Below are positions 15,730 through 27,779 of a stretch of DNA of 64,000 bases, one piece after another. The notes below the pieces were generated by a model, which was given only the letters and a program-made list of their open reading frames with translations, had not been told where the DNA came from and made no database searches. Numbering within the stretch: position 1 is the stretch's first letter; each line of letters begins with the position of its first letter. Both the position numbers and the translations under genes were made by a program. Origin of the DNA: Massilia sp. W12 (GTDB taxonomy: Bacteria; Pseudomonadota; Gammaproteobacteria; Burkholderiales; Burkholderiaceae_D); NCBI RefSeq assembly GCF_037300705.1, contig NZ_CP147776.1, positions 1,488,001 to 1,552,000 of the forward strand. The letters are read 5' to 3'.

Positions 15730-17712
15730 ATGCCATCCAACCTTATTTCCATTGCTGGCACCGCAATTCAGGCAGCGCAGGCTGGTTTGAACACCACCGG
15801 CCATAATATTGCGAACTCCAGCACGCCTGGCTACAACCGCCAGCAAGTGATTCAAGCCACCGCCGCCGCGCAATACGGCGGTTTTGGCTTTGTGGGTGGC
15901 GGCACCAAAATTGCGGAAGTAAAGCGGATTTACAATGAATTCCTGTCTAATCAGGTGACCAGCGCTTCCACTTCGTACAGCGCTTTAAATGCTTATCACA
16001 GTCAGATTACCCAGGTCGATAATCTGCTGGCGGATCAAACCGCCGGCCTTTCCCCGGCCTTGCAGGATTTTTTCAAAGGCGTGCAGGATCTGGCCTCCAA
16101 CCCCTCATCGGTGGCTTCGCGGCAGGCGATTTTATCCACCGGCGACGCGCTCGCTTCACGTTTTCAGGGTTTGAACAACCGGCTTTCGGAAATCCGTGAG
16201 TCGGTGGATGATCAAATCGTCTCCAGCGTCTCAGTGATCAATTCGATCGCCCAGCAAATCGGCAAACTCAATGAATCGATCGCCTTGCTGGCCGCAGACG
16301 AATTCAAACCGCCGAATGATTTGATGGACCAGCGCGACAAACTGGTGGCTGACTTGAATAAGGAAATCAAGGCCACCGTGATCACCCAGACCGACGCCAC
16401 CTACACCGTCTCGATCGGCAATGGCCAGCCGCTGGTGGTGGGGAATAATGTGTTCCAGCTGACTCCCACCGTATCCAACTTTGACTTGAGCCGGGTGGAA
16501 GTCGGTTATGTCACCAATGGCAATATCAGCTCAATGCCGGAGAGCACATTGGTGGGCGGGCGCATGGGCGGCTTGTTTGAATTCCGCTCACGCACCCTTG
16601 ACCCGACCCAAAATGCCCTGGGCCGTGTGGCCGCAGGGCTGGCCTCGACGTTTAATGCGCAACACCGTCTCGGGCAGGACTTGAATGGCAATCTGGGCGG
16701 TAATTTCTTCAATTCCGCCAGCCCGGTGGTTTCGCCCAACCGTTTGAATATCGGCAATGACGCAATTGTCGCCGACATAACCGACGCCACCCGCCTGACC
16801 ATCAGCGACTATCAAATCAAATACGACGGCACGAATTACCAATTCTTGCGCCTGTCAGACAATGCGGTGCTGGCCAACACCACTCTGGCGGCGGCGGACA
16901 CAGCGGCGCGCAATGAAGGCTTCAGCCTGACCCTGGTGGCCGGCACCCAGCCGATTCGCGCCGGCGACAGCTATCTGGTGCAGCCCACTATTAACGGCGC
17001 CAATGGTTTTTCAGTGGCCATCACAGACCGCTCCACTATCGCCGCCGCCGCCCCGATCCGCACCATTAACGGCGGCGCCAACAGCGGCACCGGCAAAATT
17101 TCCGGCGGCTATGTGGACAGCACCTATCTGCCGGCGAATGGCGGCAGCCCGATCATCGCCCCGGCGGAAGTCACGCTGACCTACGATGCGACGAATAATA
17201 CCCTGTCCGGTTTCCCCCCGACCCAGGACGTGACCGTGACCGTGAACGGGGTGCCGACAGTCAACCCCGCCCCGGTGGCCTCGATCACTTATGCCGCCGA
17301 CGCCTTGATCAGTTTTGGCGGCGTGAATGTCAGCTTCACCGGACAGCCGGCGAATGGCGACACTTTCACGATTCAGCAAAATCTCTCCGGCGTGGGCGAT
17401 AACCGCAATGCCCGCCTGCTGGGAGAATTGCAGGGTAAAAACACACTGGAAAACGGCACTGCCACGTATCAGGGCGCATACGCCCAGCTGGTCGGGCAGG
17501 TCGGCAACACCTCGCGCGAAGTGCAGGTCAACACCACCGCGCAAGAAGAATTTTTGCGCCAGGTGCGCGAAGTCGAACAGGCCGAATCCGGCGTCAATCT
17601 GGATGAGGAAGCGGGTAATCTGTTACGCTACCAGCAGGCTTACCAAGCCGCTGGCAAACTGATGCAGATTGCGGCGCAGGTATTTGAATCCCTGATAGCC
17701 GCCGCGCGTTAA
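15730..17712 (+). CDS. flgK: Flagellar hook-associated protein 1 FlgK
   Basis: FlgK (HAP1) forms the hook-filament junction with FlgL. The N-terminus ISIAGTAIQAAQAGLNTTGH followed by NIANSSTPGYNRQQ is diagnostic. The C-terminal coil is SGVNLDEEAGNLLRYQQAYQ then AAGKLMQIAAQVFESLI. At 660 residues it is longer than the enterobacterial protein, with a variable Gly/Asn/Thr-rich central region (about residues 330-540). It is a client of FlgN. It has its own sigma-28 promoter. Confidence 0.97.
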   Translation: MPSNLISIAGTAIQAAQAGLNTTGHNIANSSTPGYNRQQVIQATAAAQYGGFGFVGGGTKIAEVKRIYNEFLSNQVTSASTSYSALNAYHSQITQVDNLLADQTAGLSPALQDFFKGVQDLASNPSSVASRQAILSTGDALASRFQGLNNRLSEIRESVDDQIVSSVSVINSIAQQIGKLNESIALLAADEFKPPNDLMDQRDKLVADLNKEIKATVITQTDATYTVSIGNGQPLVVGNNVFQLTPTVSNFDLSRVEVGYVTNGNISSMPESTLVGGRMGGLFEFRSRTLDPTQNALGRVAAGLASTFNAQHRLGQDLNGNLGGNFFNSASPVVSPNRLNIGNDAIVADITDATRLTISDYQIKYDGTNYQFLRLSDNAVLANTTLAAADTAARNEGFSLTLVAGTQPIRAGDSYLVQPTINGANGFSVAITDRSTIAAAAPIRTINGGANSGTGKISGGYVDSTYLPANGGSPIIAPAEVTLTYDATNNTLSGFPPTQDVTVTVNGVPTVNPAPVASITYAADALISFGGVNVSFTGQPANGDTFTIQQNLSGVGDNRNARLLGELQGKNTLENGTATYQGAYAQLVGQVGNTSREVQVNTTAQEEFLRQVREVEQAESGVNLDEEAGNLLRYQQAYQAAGKLMQIAAQVFESLIAAAR

Positions 17713-17758
17713 GGCGCGGCGCTCTGGTTTTTGCAAAAGCGTTAAGCAGGAGGCGGCA

Positions 17759-18985
17759 ATGCGAGTCAGCACCAATGGCATCTTTGAGGTCGGCATCAAT
17801 CAGGTAGGCACCTTGCAGGCCAATCTTGCACGCACCCAATTGCAACTCTCCACCGGACGGCGCAACATCACCGCCGCCGACGATCCGATTGCCTCCGCGC
17901 GCGCACTGGAAGTGATTCAATCGCAATCGGTGAATGAGCAATTCGTCACCAATCGCTTAAACGCGAAAAGTTCGCTGTCGCAGGCTGAAATTGCTTTGGC
18001 CGCCGCCACCACCTTGTTGCAGGATGTCAAAACCATCGCCATTAATGCCGGCAATGGCGGTTTGTCCGATTCCGACCGCGCCTCCCTGGCCACCGATCTG
18101 CGTGGCCGTCTGGATGACTTGTTAGGCTTGGCCAACGCCCAGGACGGGGTGGGCAATTATCTGTTTTCCGGCTTCAAATCGACCACCTTGCCCTTCATCA
18201 AGACCGCCACCGGCGCACAATACCAGGGCGATCAGGGGCAGCGTATTTTGCAAGTCGGCACGTCGCGCCAAATCCCGGTGTCAGACTCCGGCAACTCGAT
18301 TTTTGAAGGCAATATCACTGGCAACGGCACCTTTGTCACCGCCGCCAATCAAGCGCCGCCGAATCGCGGCTCTGGCATTATTTCGATTGGCTCGGTCACC
18401 AATGCAGCGCAGCTGACCGGGGAAAATTACAGCATCACCTTTGCCATCAGCGCCACCCAGCCGCCGCAAACCACGTTTGATGTGGTCAACACCACCACCA
18501 ACACCCCGGTTTTGACCGGCAGCCCGTTTGTCGCCGGGCAGCCGATTGCATTTGACGGCTTGCAATTTGACATCAGCGGCACGCCGGCCAATGGCGATGT
18601 GTTTACGGTTGAACCGAGCCAAAAGCAAAGCATCTTCACCACCCTGACTTCGCTTATCAATGCGCTGGGCCAGCCGGCCAGCGGCTCCACCGGACAGGCG
18701 AATTTAACCAATGCGCTCAACACCGCCAACGCCAACTTGAACAACGCGCTTGATAATATGCTCTCGGTGCGCTCAACCATGGGTTCGCATCTGCGCGAAC
18801 TGGACTATCTCGACAGCTCAGGCGAAGACTTGGATATTCAATACAAGCAAACCTTATCCGACCTGCAGGACTTGGATTACACCAAAGCCCTGTCCAACTT
18901 CGCACAACAGCAAACCACGCTGGAAGCGGCGCAACGCTCCTACGTCAAAATTGCCGGCTTGTCGCTGTTTAATTACCTGTCCTGA
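17759..18985 (+). CDS. flgL: Flagellar hook-associated protein 3 FlgL
   Basis: FlgL (HAP3), 408 residues, begins MRVSTNGIFEVGINQVGTLQ. It has the flagellin-like N-terminal motif LSTGRRNITAADDPIASARA (residues 31-50) and a C-terminal flagellin-type coil (MGSHLRELDYLDSSGEDLDI). A GCAGGAGGCGGCA ribosome binding site precedes the ATG. It lies 46 bp after flgK, and a strong terminator follows. Confidence 0.96.
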   Translation: MRVSTNGIFEVGINQVGTLQANLARTQLQLSTGRRNITAADDPIASARALEVIQSQSVNEQFVTNRLNAKSSLSQAEIALAAATTLLQDVKTIAINAGNGGLSDSDRASLATDLRGRLDDLLGLANAQDGVGNYLFSGFKSTTLPFIKTATGAQYQGDQGQRILQVGTSRQIPVSDSGNSIFEGNITGNGTFVTAANQAPPNRGSGIISIGSVTNAAQLTGENYSITFAISATQPPQTTFDVVNTTTNTPVLTGSPFVAGQPIAFDGLQFDISGTPANGDVFTVEPSQKQSIFTTLTSLINALGQPASGSTGQANLTNALNTANANLNNALDNMLSVRSTMGSHLRELDYLDSSGEDLDIQYKQTLSDLQDLDYTKALSNFAQQQTTLEAAQRSYVKIAGLSLFNYLS

Positions 18986-19003
18986 TCCGCCGTCTGGCGC
19001 AAT

Positions 19004-19040
19004 GAGCAAGCCGCCCGCAGGCGGCTTGCTCAGGGCTTTT
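19004..19040 (+). terminator. Intrinsic terminator after flgL
   Basis: Perfect 12-bp inverted repeat (19004-19015 and 19020-19031) with a four-base CGCA loop, followed by a short T-run (19037-19040). It lies 18 bases after the flgL stop. The convergent gene ends at 19044, so the hairpin may serve both directions, though the T-run favours the plus strand. Confidence 0.85.
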
Positions 19041-19043
19041 ACC

Positions 19044-20834
19044 TTATTGCGCAATCAAACTCATTTCATCCAACAGGAAAGAAGTCTGGCGTTGCGCATC
19101 TTCCACCATCTTGAAATGCACCCGCACGGTTTTGCCTTTGTAGGCTGACATGTCCAGGGTATAGAGTTTATACGCGCTGGAGGCTTGCAGATTCGAGTAG
19201 CTGGCAAGCGTGCCCAATACCGCGCCGCTGCTGCTTAACACTTGCAAGCTCAGCTTATCGCGCGCCGTGCTTCCGCTTTCCGCCGTCGCCACCCGCATAT
19301 AAAAACGCAGTTGCGCGCTGCCCGCCGTAGCCGGAATGCTGATTTGCTGATACAGCGTTTCAGTCGCGCTGGCGCCATGCCCGCCCAGCCAGGCCAGTTT
19401 TGTCCCCAGATGCGCCTGATAGCCATAGCTGGTGAAGTCGCCGATCGCCGCAGTCGTCCCCTGCCATGGCGTCACGCCGTTTTCAAACCCGCCGTTTTGC
19501 AGCAGATTGACGCTGCTTTGCGCATTCACCGTCAGCAACGCATCACTGCTGGCCACACTCCCCAGCGTATTGCTGACCAGCACGCTGTATGTCCCGGCGT
19601 CAGCCAGCGCGGCGGCGGCAATCGTATAAGTCGGGCTGGCGGCGCCGGCCAGCGGCGCACCGTTTTTGCGCCATTGATAACGCAGATCGCTGCCTTTGGC
19701 GACAACCGCAAAGCTGACCGGCTGCCCCACCGTCACCGTCTGATTTTGCGGTTGGCTGGTGATGGCCGGCGCAGTCGGCGTATCGCCGCCGCCGGCCCCG
19801 CCCATACAGTGGTCATCCAGCCGGGTCGGGAATTTATAGCCGGAAAACTCTTCCAGAATCGCCAGATTTTCCGGCGCATACACCCGTTCAATCAAACGCG
19901 GCACATTCGCCGAACCCAGCTTGGCGGCATAGCTTTCCGACATTTTGACGAAATACGACATGCGTAAAAATTGCACCAGCACATATTTGCGCAATTGCGG
20001 CTCAGCCTTGATTTTCTGCCAGAAGGCCGGATAGTTTTGCTTGGCGATGCGCAAATACAGCTGCAGATAACTCATATTGGTCAAGGCCAGATCGCGCGAA
20101 TTCGAGGCCCCCACGCCATCGATATACTCGGCCACCATCAAAGCCGCCGGCAAGCCCATCAAGCTGGCGTTGAGTTCCGCCGTCACCCCTTGCAAATGGT
20201 ATTCGCCTTGCTGGGCGTCTTTCAAATAAACTCCGTCCGTTGAAGCCGAGGCATCATCCTTGATCAGCGGCAAAATCTCCTTGCGCGCGAAGCCGTCATG
20301 CAGGGGCATCTTCATGAATTGGTAAGTACTGTCTATCCATGAGGAGGTGTAGTTATTCCATTCGGTGCGGCCAGCGGCCAAATCCCACATATGGGTTTCT
20401 TCATGAATCGCCACCATCATCGATTCCGCCAGTTTATTAAAGCTGGAGGTATCGACAAATTGTTTGAAATATTGGTCATTCGCCTGGGCTTGCGCCAGCG
20501 CTTGCCCGCTCGGCCAGCGCCGCCCATACATAGCGGTAATGGTTTGCAACCAGTTATTGGCGTTAAAGTTGTTTTTGATATCGCTGATATCCGCCGTGCG
20601 GTTATGCGTCTCCGCATAGCAGAATGTGCCTTTGTCGATATCATCCGGATTGATGCCGGCCAGCGCGCGCAACTGGCTGACGCCCGAATGCGTGGCCGGG
20701 ACTTTGCCGGCCTGGCTGGATTGACTGCCATGCGCGAGCAGACGTGGCGCAGACGTGGTGGGATCGGCTTGGCCGCCGCAACCTTGGGTAAGGATAGCGG
20801 CGAGCGCAAGCGCAAGCGTGGCTTGAGATTTCAT
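19044..20834 (-). CDS. Secreted metalloprotease-like lipoprotein with Ig-like and C-terminal beta-sandwich domains
   Basis: A 596-residue exported protein. The signal sequence ends LAAILTQGCGG, compatible with lipidation at C19 although the lipobox is imperfect. The N-terminal domain (about 60-345) has a zinc-protease motif HEETH at 144-148 and a possible third ligand E220 in VTAELNASLMG. An Ig-like domain follows at about 355-435 (VTVGQPVSFAVVAKGS, RYQWRKNG, DAGTYSVLVSN). The C-terminal part (about 440-596) begins NLLQNGGFENGVTPW and resembles carbohydrate-binding or jelly-roll modules. I do not recognise a named peptidase family. It is transcribed alone and convergent to flgL. Confidence 0.75.
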   Translation of the reverse strand: MKSQATLALALAAILTQGCGGQADPTTSAPRLLAHGSQSSQAGKVPATHSGVSQLRALAGINPDDIDKGTFCYAETHNRTADISDIKNNFNANNWLQTITAMYGRRWPSGQALAQAQANDQYFKQFVDTSSFNKLAESMMVAIHEETHMWDLAAGRTEWNNYTSSWIDSTYQFMKMPLHDGFARKEILPLIKDDASASTDGVYLKDAQQGEYHLQGVTAELNASLMGLPAALMVAEYIDGVGASNSRDLALTNMSYLQLYLRIAKQNYPAFWQKIKAEPQLRKYVLVQFLRMSYFVKMSESYAAKLGSANVPRLIERVYAPENLAILEEFSGYKFPTRLDDHCMGGAGGGDTPTAPAITSQPQNQTVTVGQPVSFAVVAKGSDLRYQWRKNGAPLAGAASPTYTIAAAALADAGTYSVLVSNTLGSVASSDALLTVNAQSSVNLLQNGGFENGVTPWQGTTAAIGDFTSYGYQAHLGTKLAWLGGHGASATETLYQQISIPATAGSAQLRFYMRVATAESGSTARDKLSLQVLSSSGAVLGTLASYSNLQASSAYKLYTLDMSAYKGKTVRVHFKMVEDAQRQTSFLLDEMSLIAQ

Positions 20835-21462
20835 ATTGTCTCCTGATTATGATAATGAAAAACGGGAACGCGATGCCGCATACAGCAGGCAAGGTGACAG
20901 ATCAGCAGTGATAGCGCCAAGGCCATGCGTCCCGCATGGCGCAGCCAGCCTTGTGGGATGGTGCGCGATGTTGCGCAACGGCGATGTGCGCCGCACAACG
21001 TATCCGGCCAACTCAGCGCGTGGCCTGCCACATGGCGTTATCTGTCCCAATGATGGGGATGGACACGCGCGCTGTGGCTGCGCTGGTATGGTCGTCGGAT
21101 GGAAAAAGTATAGTTATAAAAAAATTCATGCTGGAAATAAGAAATCAGGATGGCCCCATCATGAATGCTTATGGCCTGCCTGAAAACTTGCCGCCGGGGA
21201 AATTGTTTTTGAATCCTGTGCAGAAATGCGCGCAAGCGCTGCATATTTTCGTTGCAATATATGGGCTGTCGCCGATGAGTATTCAGGCGCAATATTTTGC
21301 ATACAACGTGGCAAACCTGCCGCACCGGCGCGCATGATGCAGGCAGCAGTACAAAGTGGTATGCAAGCCCGCAGGCAAGTGGCATGCAGGCTTGCGGCGG
21401 CATCGGGGCCGCGCAGCGCACATGCTAAGATGGCAGTCGCGATATTAATTCAGGAGTGCAAG
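20835..21462. other. Gene-poor 628-bp region, at most one doubtful small ORF
   Basis: This stretch separates two divergent genes. An AT-rich patch occurs at 21105-21150. A small plus-strand frame from 21161 (MNAYGLPENLPPGKLFL) to 21337 would encode 58 residues, or 69 residues from 21128, but its nearest Shine-Dalgarno (AGGA) is about 11 bases away and the composition is not clearly coding. Other frames look like chance. No hairpin with a T-run was found. Confidence 0.4.
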
Positions 21463-21876
21463 ATGAGTATGGTGATTTGGGCGGAATTGGAAACCGAACA
21501 CAGGCGTGCGCTGGCGCGTGGCGAAGAAGAGCTTGACATTGATTCCCTGCCGGATGATTTGCCGCAACTGCATGAAGCGCTGGAAACATTGAATGCGCGC
21601 AGTCTGCAGCTGGGGCAAACGGCGCTGATGGAAATGGTCGATTTTTCCGACCTGGAATACAACCATTCCGAAGAAGAGTTGCCGGACGACTGGCTCGACC
21701 AGCATGCCAAGTGGCTGGAGCCGCAAGCGCTGCGCCAAGTCATCACCGCCCTGGCCAATGATGTGGCGGCACAGGGCGGCCAAACAGACTTGCTGCAGGA
21801 GCTGCACCATGTGCTGGCGCGCTGCGGCCAGGCGCAAGCGGAAGAAAGCAGAATCCGCCTGGTGGTGGTGATGTAA
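21463..21876 (+). CDS. Hypothetical acidic protein (137 residues)
   Basis: The start at 21463 has a CAGGAG 7 bases upstream; the open frame extends further upstream without a supporting site. The protein is acidic and helical, with a Glu/Asp-rich first half (ARGEEELDIDSLPDDLPQLH) and an amphipathic C-terminal half (LRQVITALANDVAAQGGQTD). It has no signal peptide, membrane segment or motif I recognise. It is monocistronic by context. Confidence 0.6.
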   Translation: MSMVIWAELETEHRRALARGEEELDIDSLPDDLPQLHEALETLNARSLQLGQTALMEMVDFSDLEYNHSEEELPDDWLDQHAKWLEPQALRQVITALANDVAAQGGQTDLLQELHHVLARCGQAQAEESRIRLVVVM

Positions 21877-22359
21877 GGCCGGTAAGTTTTGTGGCATTAA
21901 GTGCAAGGCTGTCAGAGGCTGATTTCTCACCATTGATCAACCTCACACCCCTCATGGCCATATTTGACAAGCCGTTGCGACCACCTTCCGCTGCAGTCAA
22001 CAGCACGGGATCGACGCGTGTTGAAGCGCCTGTTGAAGTGCTAATGACGAACCGAAACTGCAGACAGGCCGGTTTCCTTCACGGCTGGAGGATTAAACTC
22101 CAGCCGTTGCGCGGAAGTTAAGCCGATTGAAGTCCGGGGTACGGTAAATCCGGCGTTTCCCGATTGAACATAAGGCGGGGGCTTTTGCTGAATTGTTGCA
22201 GCCGCTGCATTGAATGCGCCAATCGTTGTGCCCAGGCGTGTTTTGCACATGCTTTGGACGAACGGCGGGCGAAAACTGATCCGTCATTATGTCTAACAGC
22301 AAGCGAGTGCAAGCGCGCATAGTCATGCAGCGCCTCGCAGTATGCGGCAGCCGGGCTGT
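21877..22359. other. 483-bp region without a supported gene; contains a 10-bp hairpin
   Basis: A perfect 10-bp inverted repeat with a 7-base loop lies at 22081-22107 but has no T-run on either side. A minus-strand frame at 22041-22250 (69 residues, starting MCKTRLGTTIGAFNAAAATI) is open and has some protein-like composition but no clear ribosome binding site; I regard it as doubtful. It may be the remnant of a lost gene. Confidence 0.35.
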
Positions 22360-22911
22360 TTATTGAGCGCAGATCAGCTGCGCCTTTTCCCTGGCTCTTT
22401 GCGCACGCTTTTGTGCTTGCGTCTGTTGGCGCGGGTTGGCGCTTTGCGCATCCTGCTCTGACCAGCGCTGGCGCTGTTGCGCCAGTTTGCAGCGATCTTC
22501 TTTGGCCTTGGCGCGTTTTTGTTCCAGCGCAGCTTGTTTGGCGGCGCGCGCCTGGGCTTGTTCTTCCTTGGCTTTTTGTTTTTCGATTTGCGCTAATTGA
22601 CGCTTGTCTTGTTTGGCGCGCGCCTCGGCGCTTTTGCGCTCGGACTCAGGGACAGAGGCCGGCGCGCTGATGGTGCTGTTTTTGCCTTGCGCGCAGGGGT
22701 TTTCACTGTAGATGGTCTTGCCGTCGATTTCGCATTTATTGATGGCCTGCGCAACATCCATGACGCTGAATGATCCGGCCAAGGCTGTGAGCAATAGCAG
22801 GCGGCGCGGCCAGGTGGACTGTGGCTTGGCGCGCGCGCATGCAGATGGAGTCGGCGGGACGGCTATAGCCGGTGCGGCGGCAGTGCGGAACAGCAGATGG
22901 GCGCAAGGCAT
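22360..22911 (-). CDS. DUF4124-type exported protein, copy 1
   Basis: A 183-residue protein whose central block INKCEIDGKTIYSENPCAQG (about residues 57-76) is the two-cysteine DUF4124-type motif. It is followed by a long Lys/Ala/Gln/Glu-rich helical tail that is probably coiled-coil. The GGAG ribosome binding site supports the ATG at 22911, which leaves an unusually long 37-residue n-region before the hydrophobic stretch RRLLLLTALAGSFSV and a likely cleavage at AQA. A shorter start at an internal TTG is possible. It is a paralogue of the gene at 23026-23577. Function unknown; probably periplasmic. Confidence 0.7.
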   Translation of the reverse strand: MPCAHLLFRTAAAPAIAVPPTPSACARAKPQSTWPRRLLLLTALAGSFSVMDVAQAINKCEIDGKTIYSENPCAQGKNSTISAPASVPESERKSAEARAKQDKRQLAQIEKQKAKEEQAQARAAKQAALEQKRAKAKEDRCKLAQQRQRWSEQDAQSANPRQQTQAQKRAQRAREKAQLICAQ

Positions 22912-23025
22912 GGCAAGCTCCAGGCAGTCAGGTATGCTGCATGATAAACCGGGGGCGCTGGTTTAGCGCTGCTCACGCGGAGTAATTGCGGGATGCCGGC
23001 CAGTCCTGTGGGGCCGGCGCCACAC

Positions 23026-23577
23026 TCAATTGCAGTAATAATTGAATTCTTTCAGACGCATTTCGTAGTCTTTCTTTTGCTCTTCGCCGTAGCTGTTGCG
23101 CTTATCGTTCATGTCTTTTTGATTGGCGGCCATTTCCTGGCGCACGATGGCACATTTTTGTGCATTTAATGCATTCCGGCTGCGCCGCGCCTGCTCTTCG
23201 GCGGATTGTTGCGCTTGCTGGCTGCGGCGCTCAGCCTCTTCCTTGCGCTTTTTCTCGTCTTCCAGCGTTTCCAGTTTGCGCTTGAGCGCATCCAGCTTGG
23301 AAGGACCGGCGCTGCCCGCTTCATCTGAGGGATAGCGCTCGTTTCTTGCAAAGTGCGATGCCTGGACGTGGTTTGCCTGACTGGCGCCGTTTGCGCGCAA
23401 TGGTCTGGCTTGACGTTCTGGCCTGGGTTCTTTCAACAACTCCAGCGTTGTCGTTTTGCCATTCGGGCAGGGCGCATCTGTATAGCTTACCTTGCCATTG
23501 ATTTCACATTTATTGACGGCCATGGCGGGCAGCGCCGTGAGCAGCATGAAAGCGAAGCCGGTGAAAAGCAATTTCAT
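23026..23577 (-). CDS. DUF4124-type exported protein, copy 2
   Basis: A 183-residue exported protein with a clear signal peptide (MKLLFTGFAFMLLTALPAMA, cleavage after residue 20). The mature protein starts VNKCEINGKVSYTDAPCPNG, the two-Cys DUF4124-type motif shared with copy 1 at 22360-22911. The remainder is charged and helical (KLDALKRKLETLEDEKKRKE, then Gln/Ala/Arg-rich). Two further Cys occur near the C-terminus (QKCAIVRQ and NYYCN), absent in that arrangement from copy 1. The two genes are 114 bp apart on the same strand. Confidence 0.78.
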   Translation of the reverse strand: MKLLFTGFAFMLLTALPAMAVNKCEINGKVSYTDAPCPNGKTTTLELLKEPRPERQARPLRANGASQANHVQASHFARNERYPSDEAGSAGPSKLDALKRKLETLEDEKKRKEEAERRSQQAQQSAEEQARRSRNALNAQKCAIVRQEMAANQKDMNDKRNSYGEEQKKDYEMRLKEFNYYCN

Positions 23578-23959
23578 AGTATTCCTGTAGCAAAATGCAG
23601 CACGGTGAGCGCATGCATGCCATCAATGCAAACTGGCAGCGAAGTGGGTAATGGCTGAGTGTTTGAGTGGCCCGAGCAGCGCGCTTGAGGCTGGCGCTGG
23701 AAGTGCGGTGGCGTCAAGTGCAGCCGAAAAATTTCTCAATTGCAATATTGTATGAAATTTTTATGGGATTTGATATAGATGACGTGTACTGACTGGGAAA
23801 AATTTACAGTGCTTTTACGCTGCTCAGGACAGTTCATCGCTGCGTGCAAACGTTGTCTCACGCGCTTTGCCGGGACTGGGCTTGCTTGCCTGCAGTCGGC
23901 GTTTTTTGCACAGCAACGCCGCGCGCCTGTGTATCCGACTCCTGCAGGGTTTTACTGGT
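23578..23959. other. 382-bp region without a supported gene
   Basis: This lies upstream of the DUF4124 gene and downstream of the FAD oxidase. An AT-rich stretch occurs at 23725-23785 and probably contains the DUF4124 promoter, but no clear -35/-10 pair was identified. Small open frames here lack ribosome binding sites. Confidence 0.35.
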
Positions 23960-25353
23960 TCAGAGTAATTTGCCGGGGTTCATGATGTGCAAAGGGTCGA
24001 GCGCTTGTTTAATGCTGCGCATCATCTGCAGTGCGGTCTCGGACTTATAACGCTGCAATTCTTCCCGCTTCAATTCGCCGATGCCATGTTCGGCTGAAAT
24101 GGAGCCATCATGCGCCGCCACCGCATCGTGCACGATGCGATTAATCGATGTTTGTTGCAAGAGAAAATCCTCAGCCGCAATTCCGGCAGGGGGCGCGACA
24201 TTGAAGTGCAAATTGCCATCGCCCATATGCCCGAAGCACACCAGCCGGCAACCCGGAAACGCTGCCTGCAGCGCGCTGTCAGTGCTGGCGATAAACTGCG
24301 GGATGGCCGAGATCGGCAGCGCGATATCGTGTTTGATATTTTTGCCGGCGCGCGCCTGCGCGCCTGAAATCGCTTCGCGCCAATGCCACAGCTGTTGCGC
24401 CTGACGCTGGTTTTGCGCTAACACCGCTTGCTGCAAATCGGCGGCTTGATACAGCGCTTGCAACAAATCCAGGGCGTGTCCCTCATCCTGATGGCTGGAG
24501 ATTTCCATTAAAACATAGTATGCCGCCTCAAAAGAGGGCAGCGGCGCGGGCAATTCCGGCATGTATTGCGCCACCAGACGCATGCAATAGCCAGAAATCA
24601 ATTCAAAGCCGCTCAAATGCGGCCCGCACAAAGCTTGCGCCTGTTGCAACAGATCCAGCGCCGCTTGCGCTGAGGGCAGGGCGGCGAGGCAGCATAATTC
24701 AGCCTTGGGCCGTGGAAACAGTTTCAAGACGGCGGCAGTGATGATGCCCAGTGTGCCTTCCGAGCCTATCATCAAATTGCGCAAATCGTAGCCGGTATTG
24801 TCTTTGCGCAAGCCGTGCAAACCATGCCAGATCTGGCCATCGGCCAAGACCACTTCCAGCCCCAGACACAGCTCACGCGCATTGCCATAGCGCAGCACGG
24901 CAGTGCCGCCGGCATTGGTGGCCAGATTGCCGCCTATGCTGCAACTGCCTTCAGACGCCAGTGAGAGCGGAAATAAGCGCCCGGCTTGCTGCGCGGCTTG
25001 CTGCACGGCTTGCAACGTCATGCCGGCTTCGACGCAGATCGTATTATTTTGCGCATCCAGCGCGCGCAGGGCTTGCATGCGTTTGGTGGAAATCACAATC
25101 GCGCTTGCGCTGGCGTCAGGAATGCCGCCAAACACCAGGCCGGTATTGCCGCCTTGCGGCACGATGGGGATGCGGTATTGCGCGCACAGGCGCACCAGGG
25201 CGGCGCATTGCGCGCTGTCCGCCGGCAGGCAGACCGCCAGCGCGCGTCCCTGGCGGCGCTGGCGCCACTCTTGCAAATAGGGTGCCTGGGCCGCGCTGTC
25301 GGTGAGGCAATATGGGCCAAGCAAGGCTTGCGCCTGGCGTAAAAACGCCGCAC

Positions 25354-25357
<4 letters not shown>
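23960..25357 (-). CDS. FAD-binding oxidoreductase (GlcD / D-2-hydroxyacid dehydrogenase type)
   Basis: A 465-residue flavoprotein of the VAO family, probably oxidising a D-2-hydroxy acid such as D-lactate, glycolate or D-2-hydroxyglutarate. The FAD-binding domain includes VPQGGNTGLVFGGIPDASAS (about residues 66-85), LASEGSCSIGGNLATNAGG, and MIGSEGTLGIITAAVLKLFP. The C-terminal cap domain contains CFGHMGDGNLHFNV and HDAVAAHDGSISAEHGIGEL, the metal- and substrate-binding His motifs. The gene overlaps the upstream DUF2069 gene by 4 bp. The substrate cannot be decided from sequence alone. Confidence 0.88.
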
Positions 25358-27770
<2,413 letters not shown>

Positions 27771-27779
<9 letters not shown>

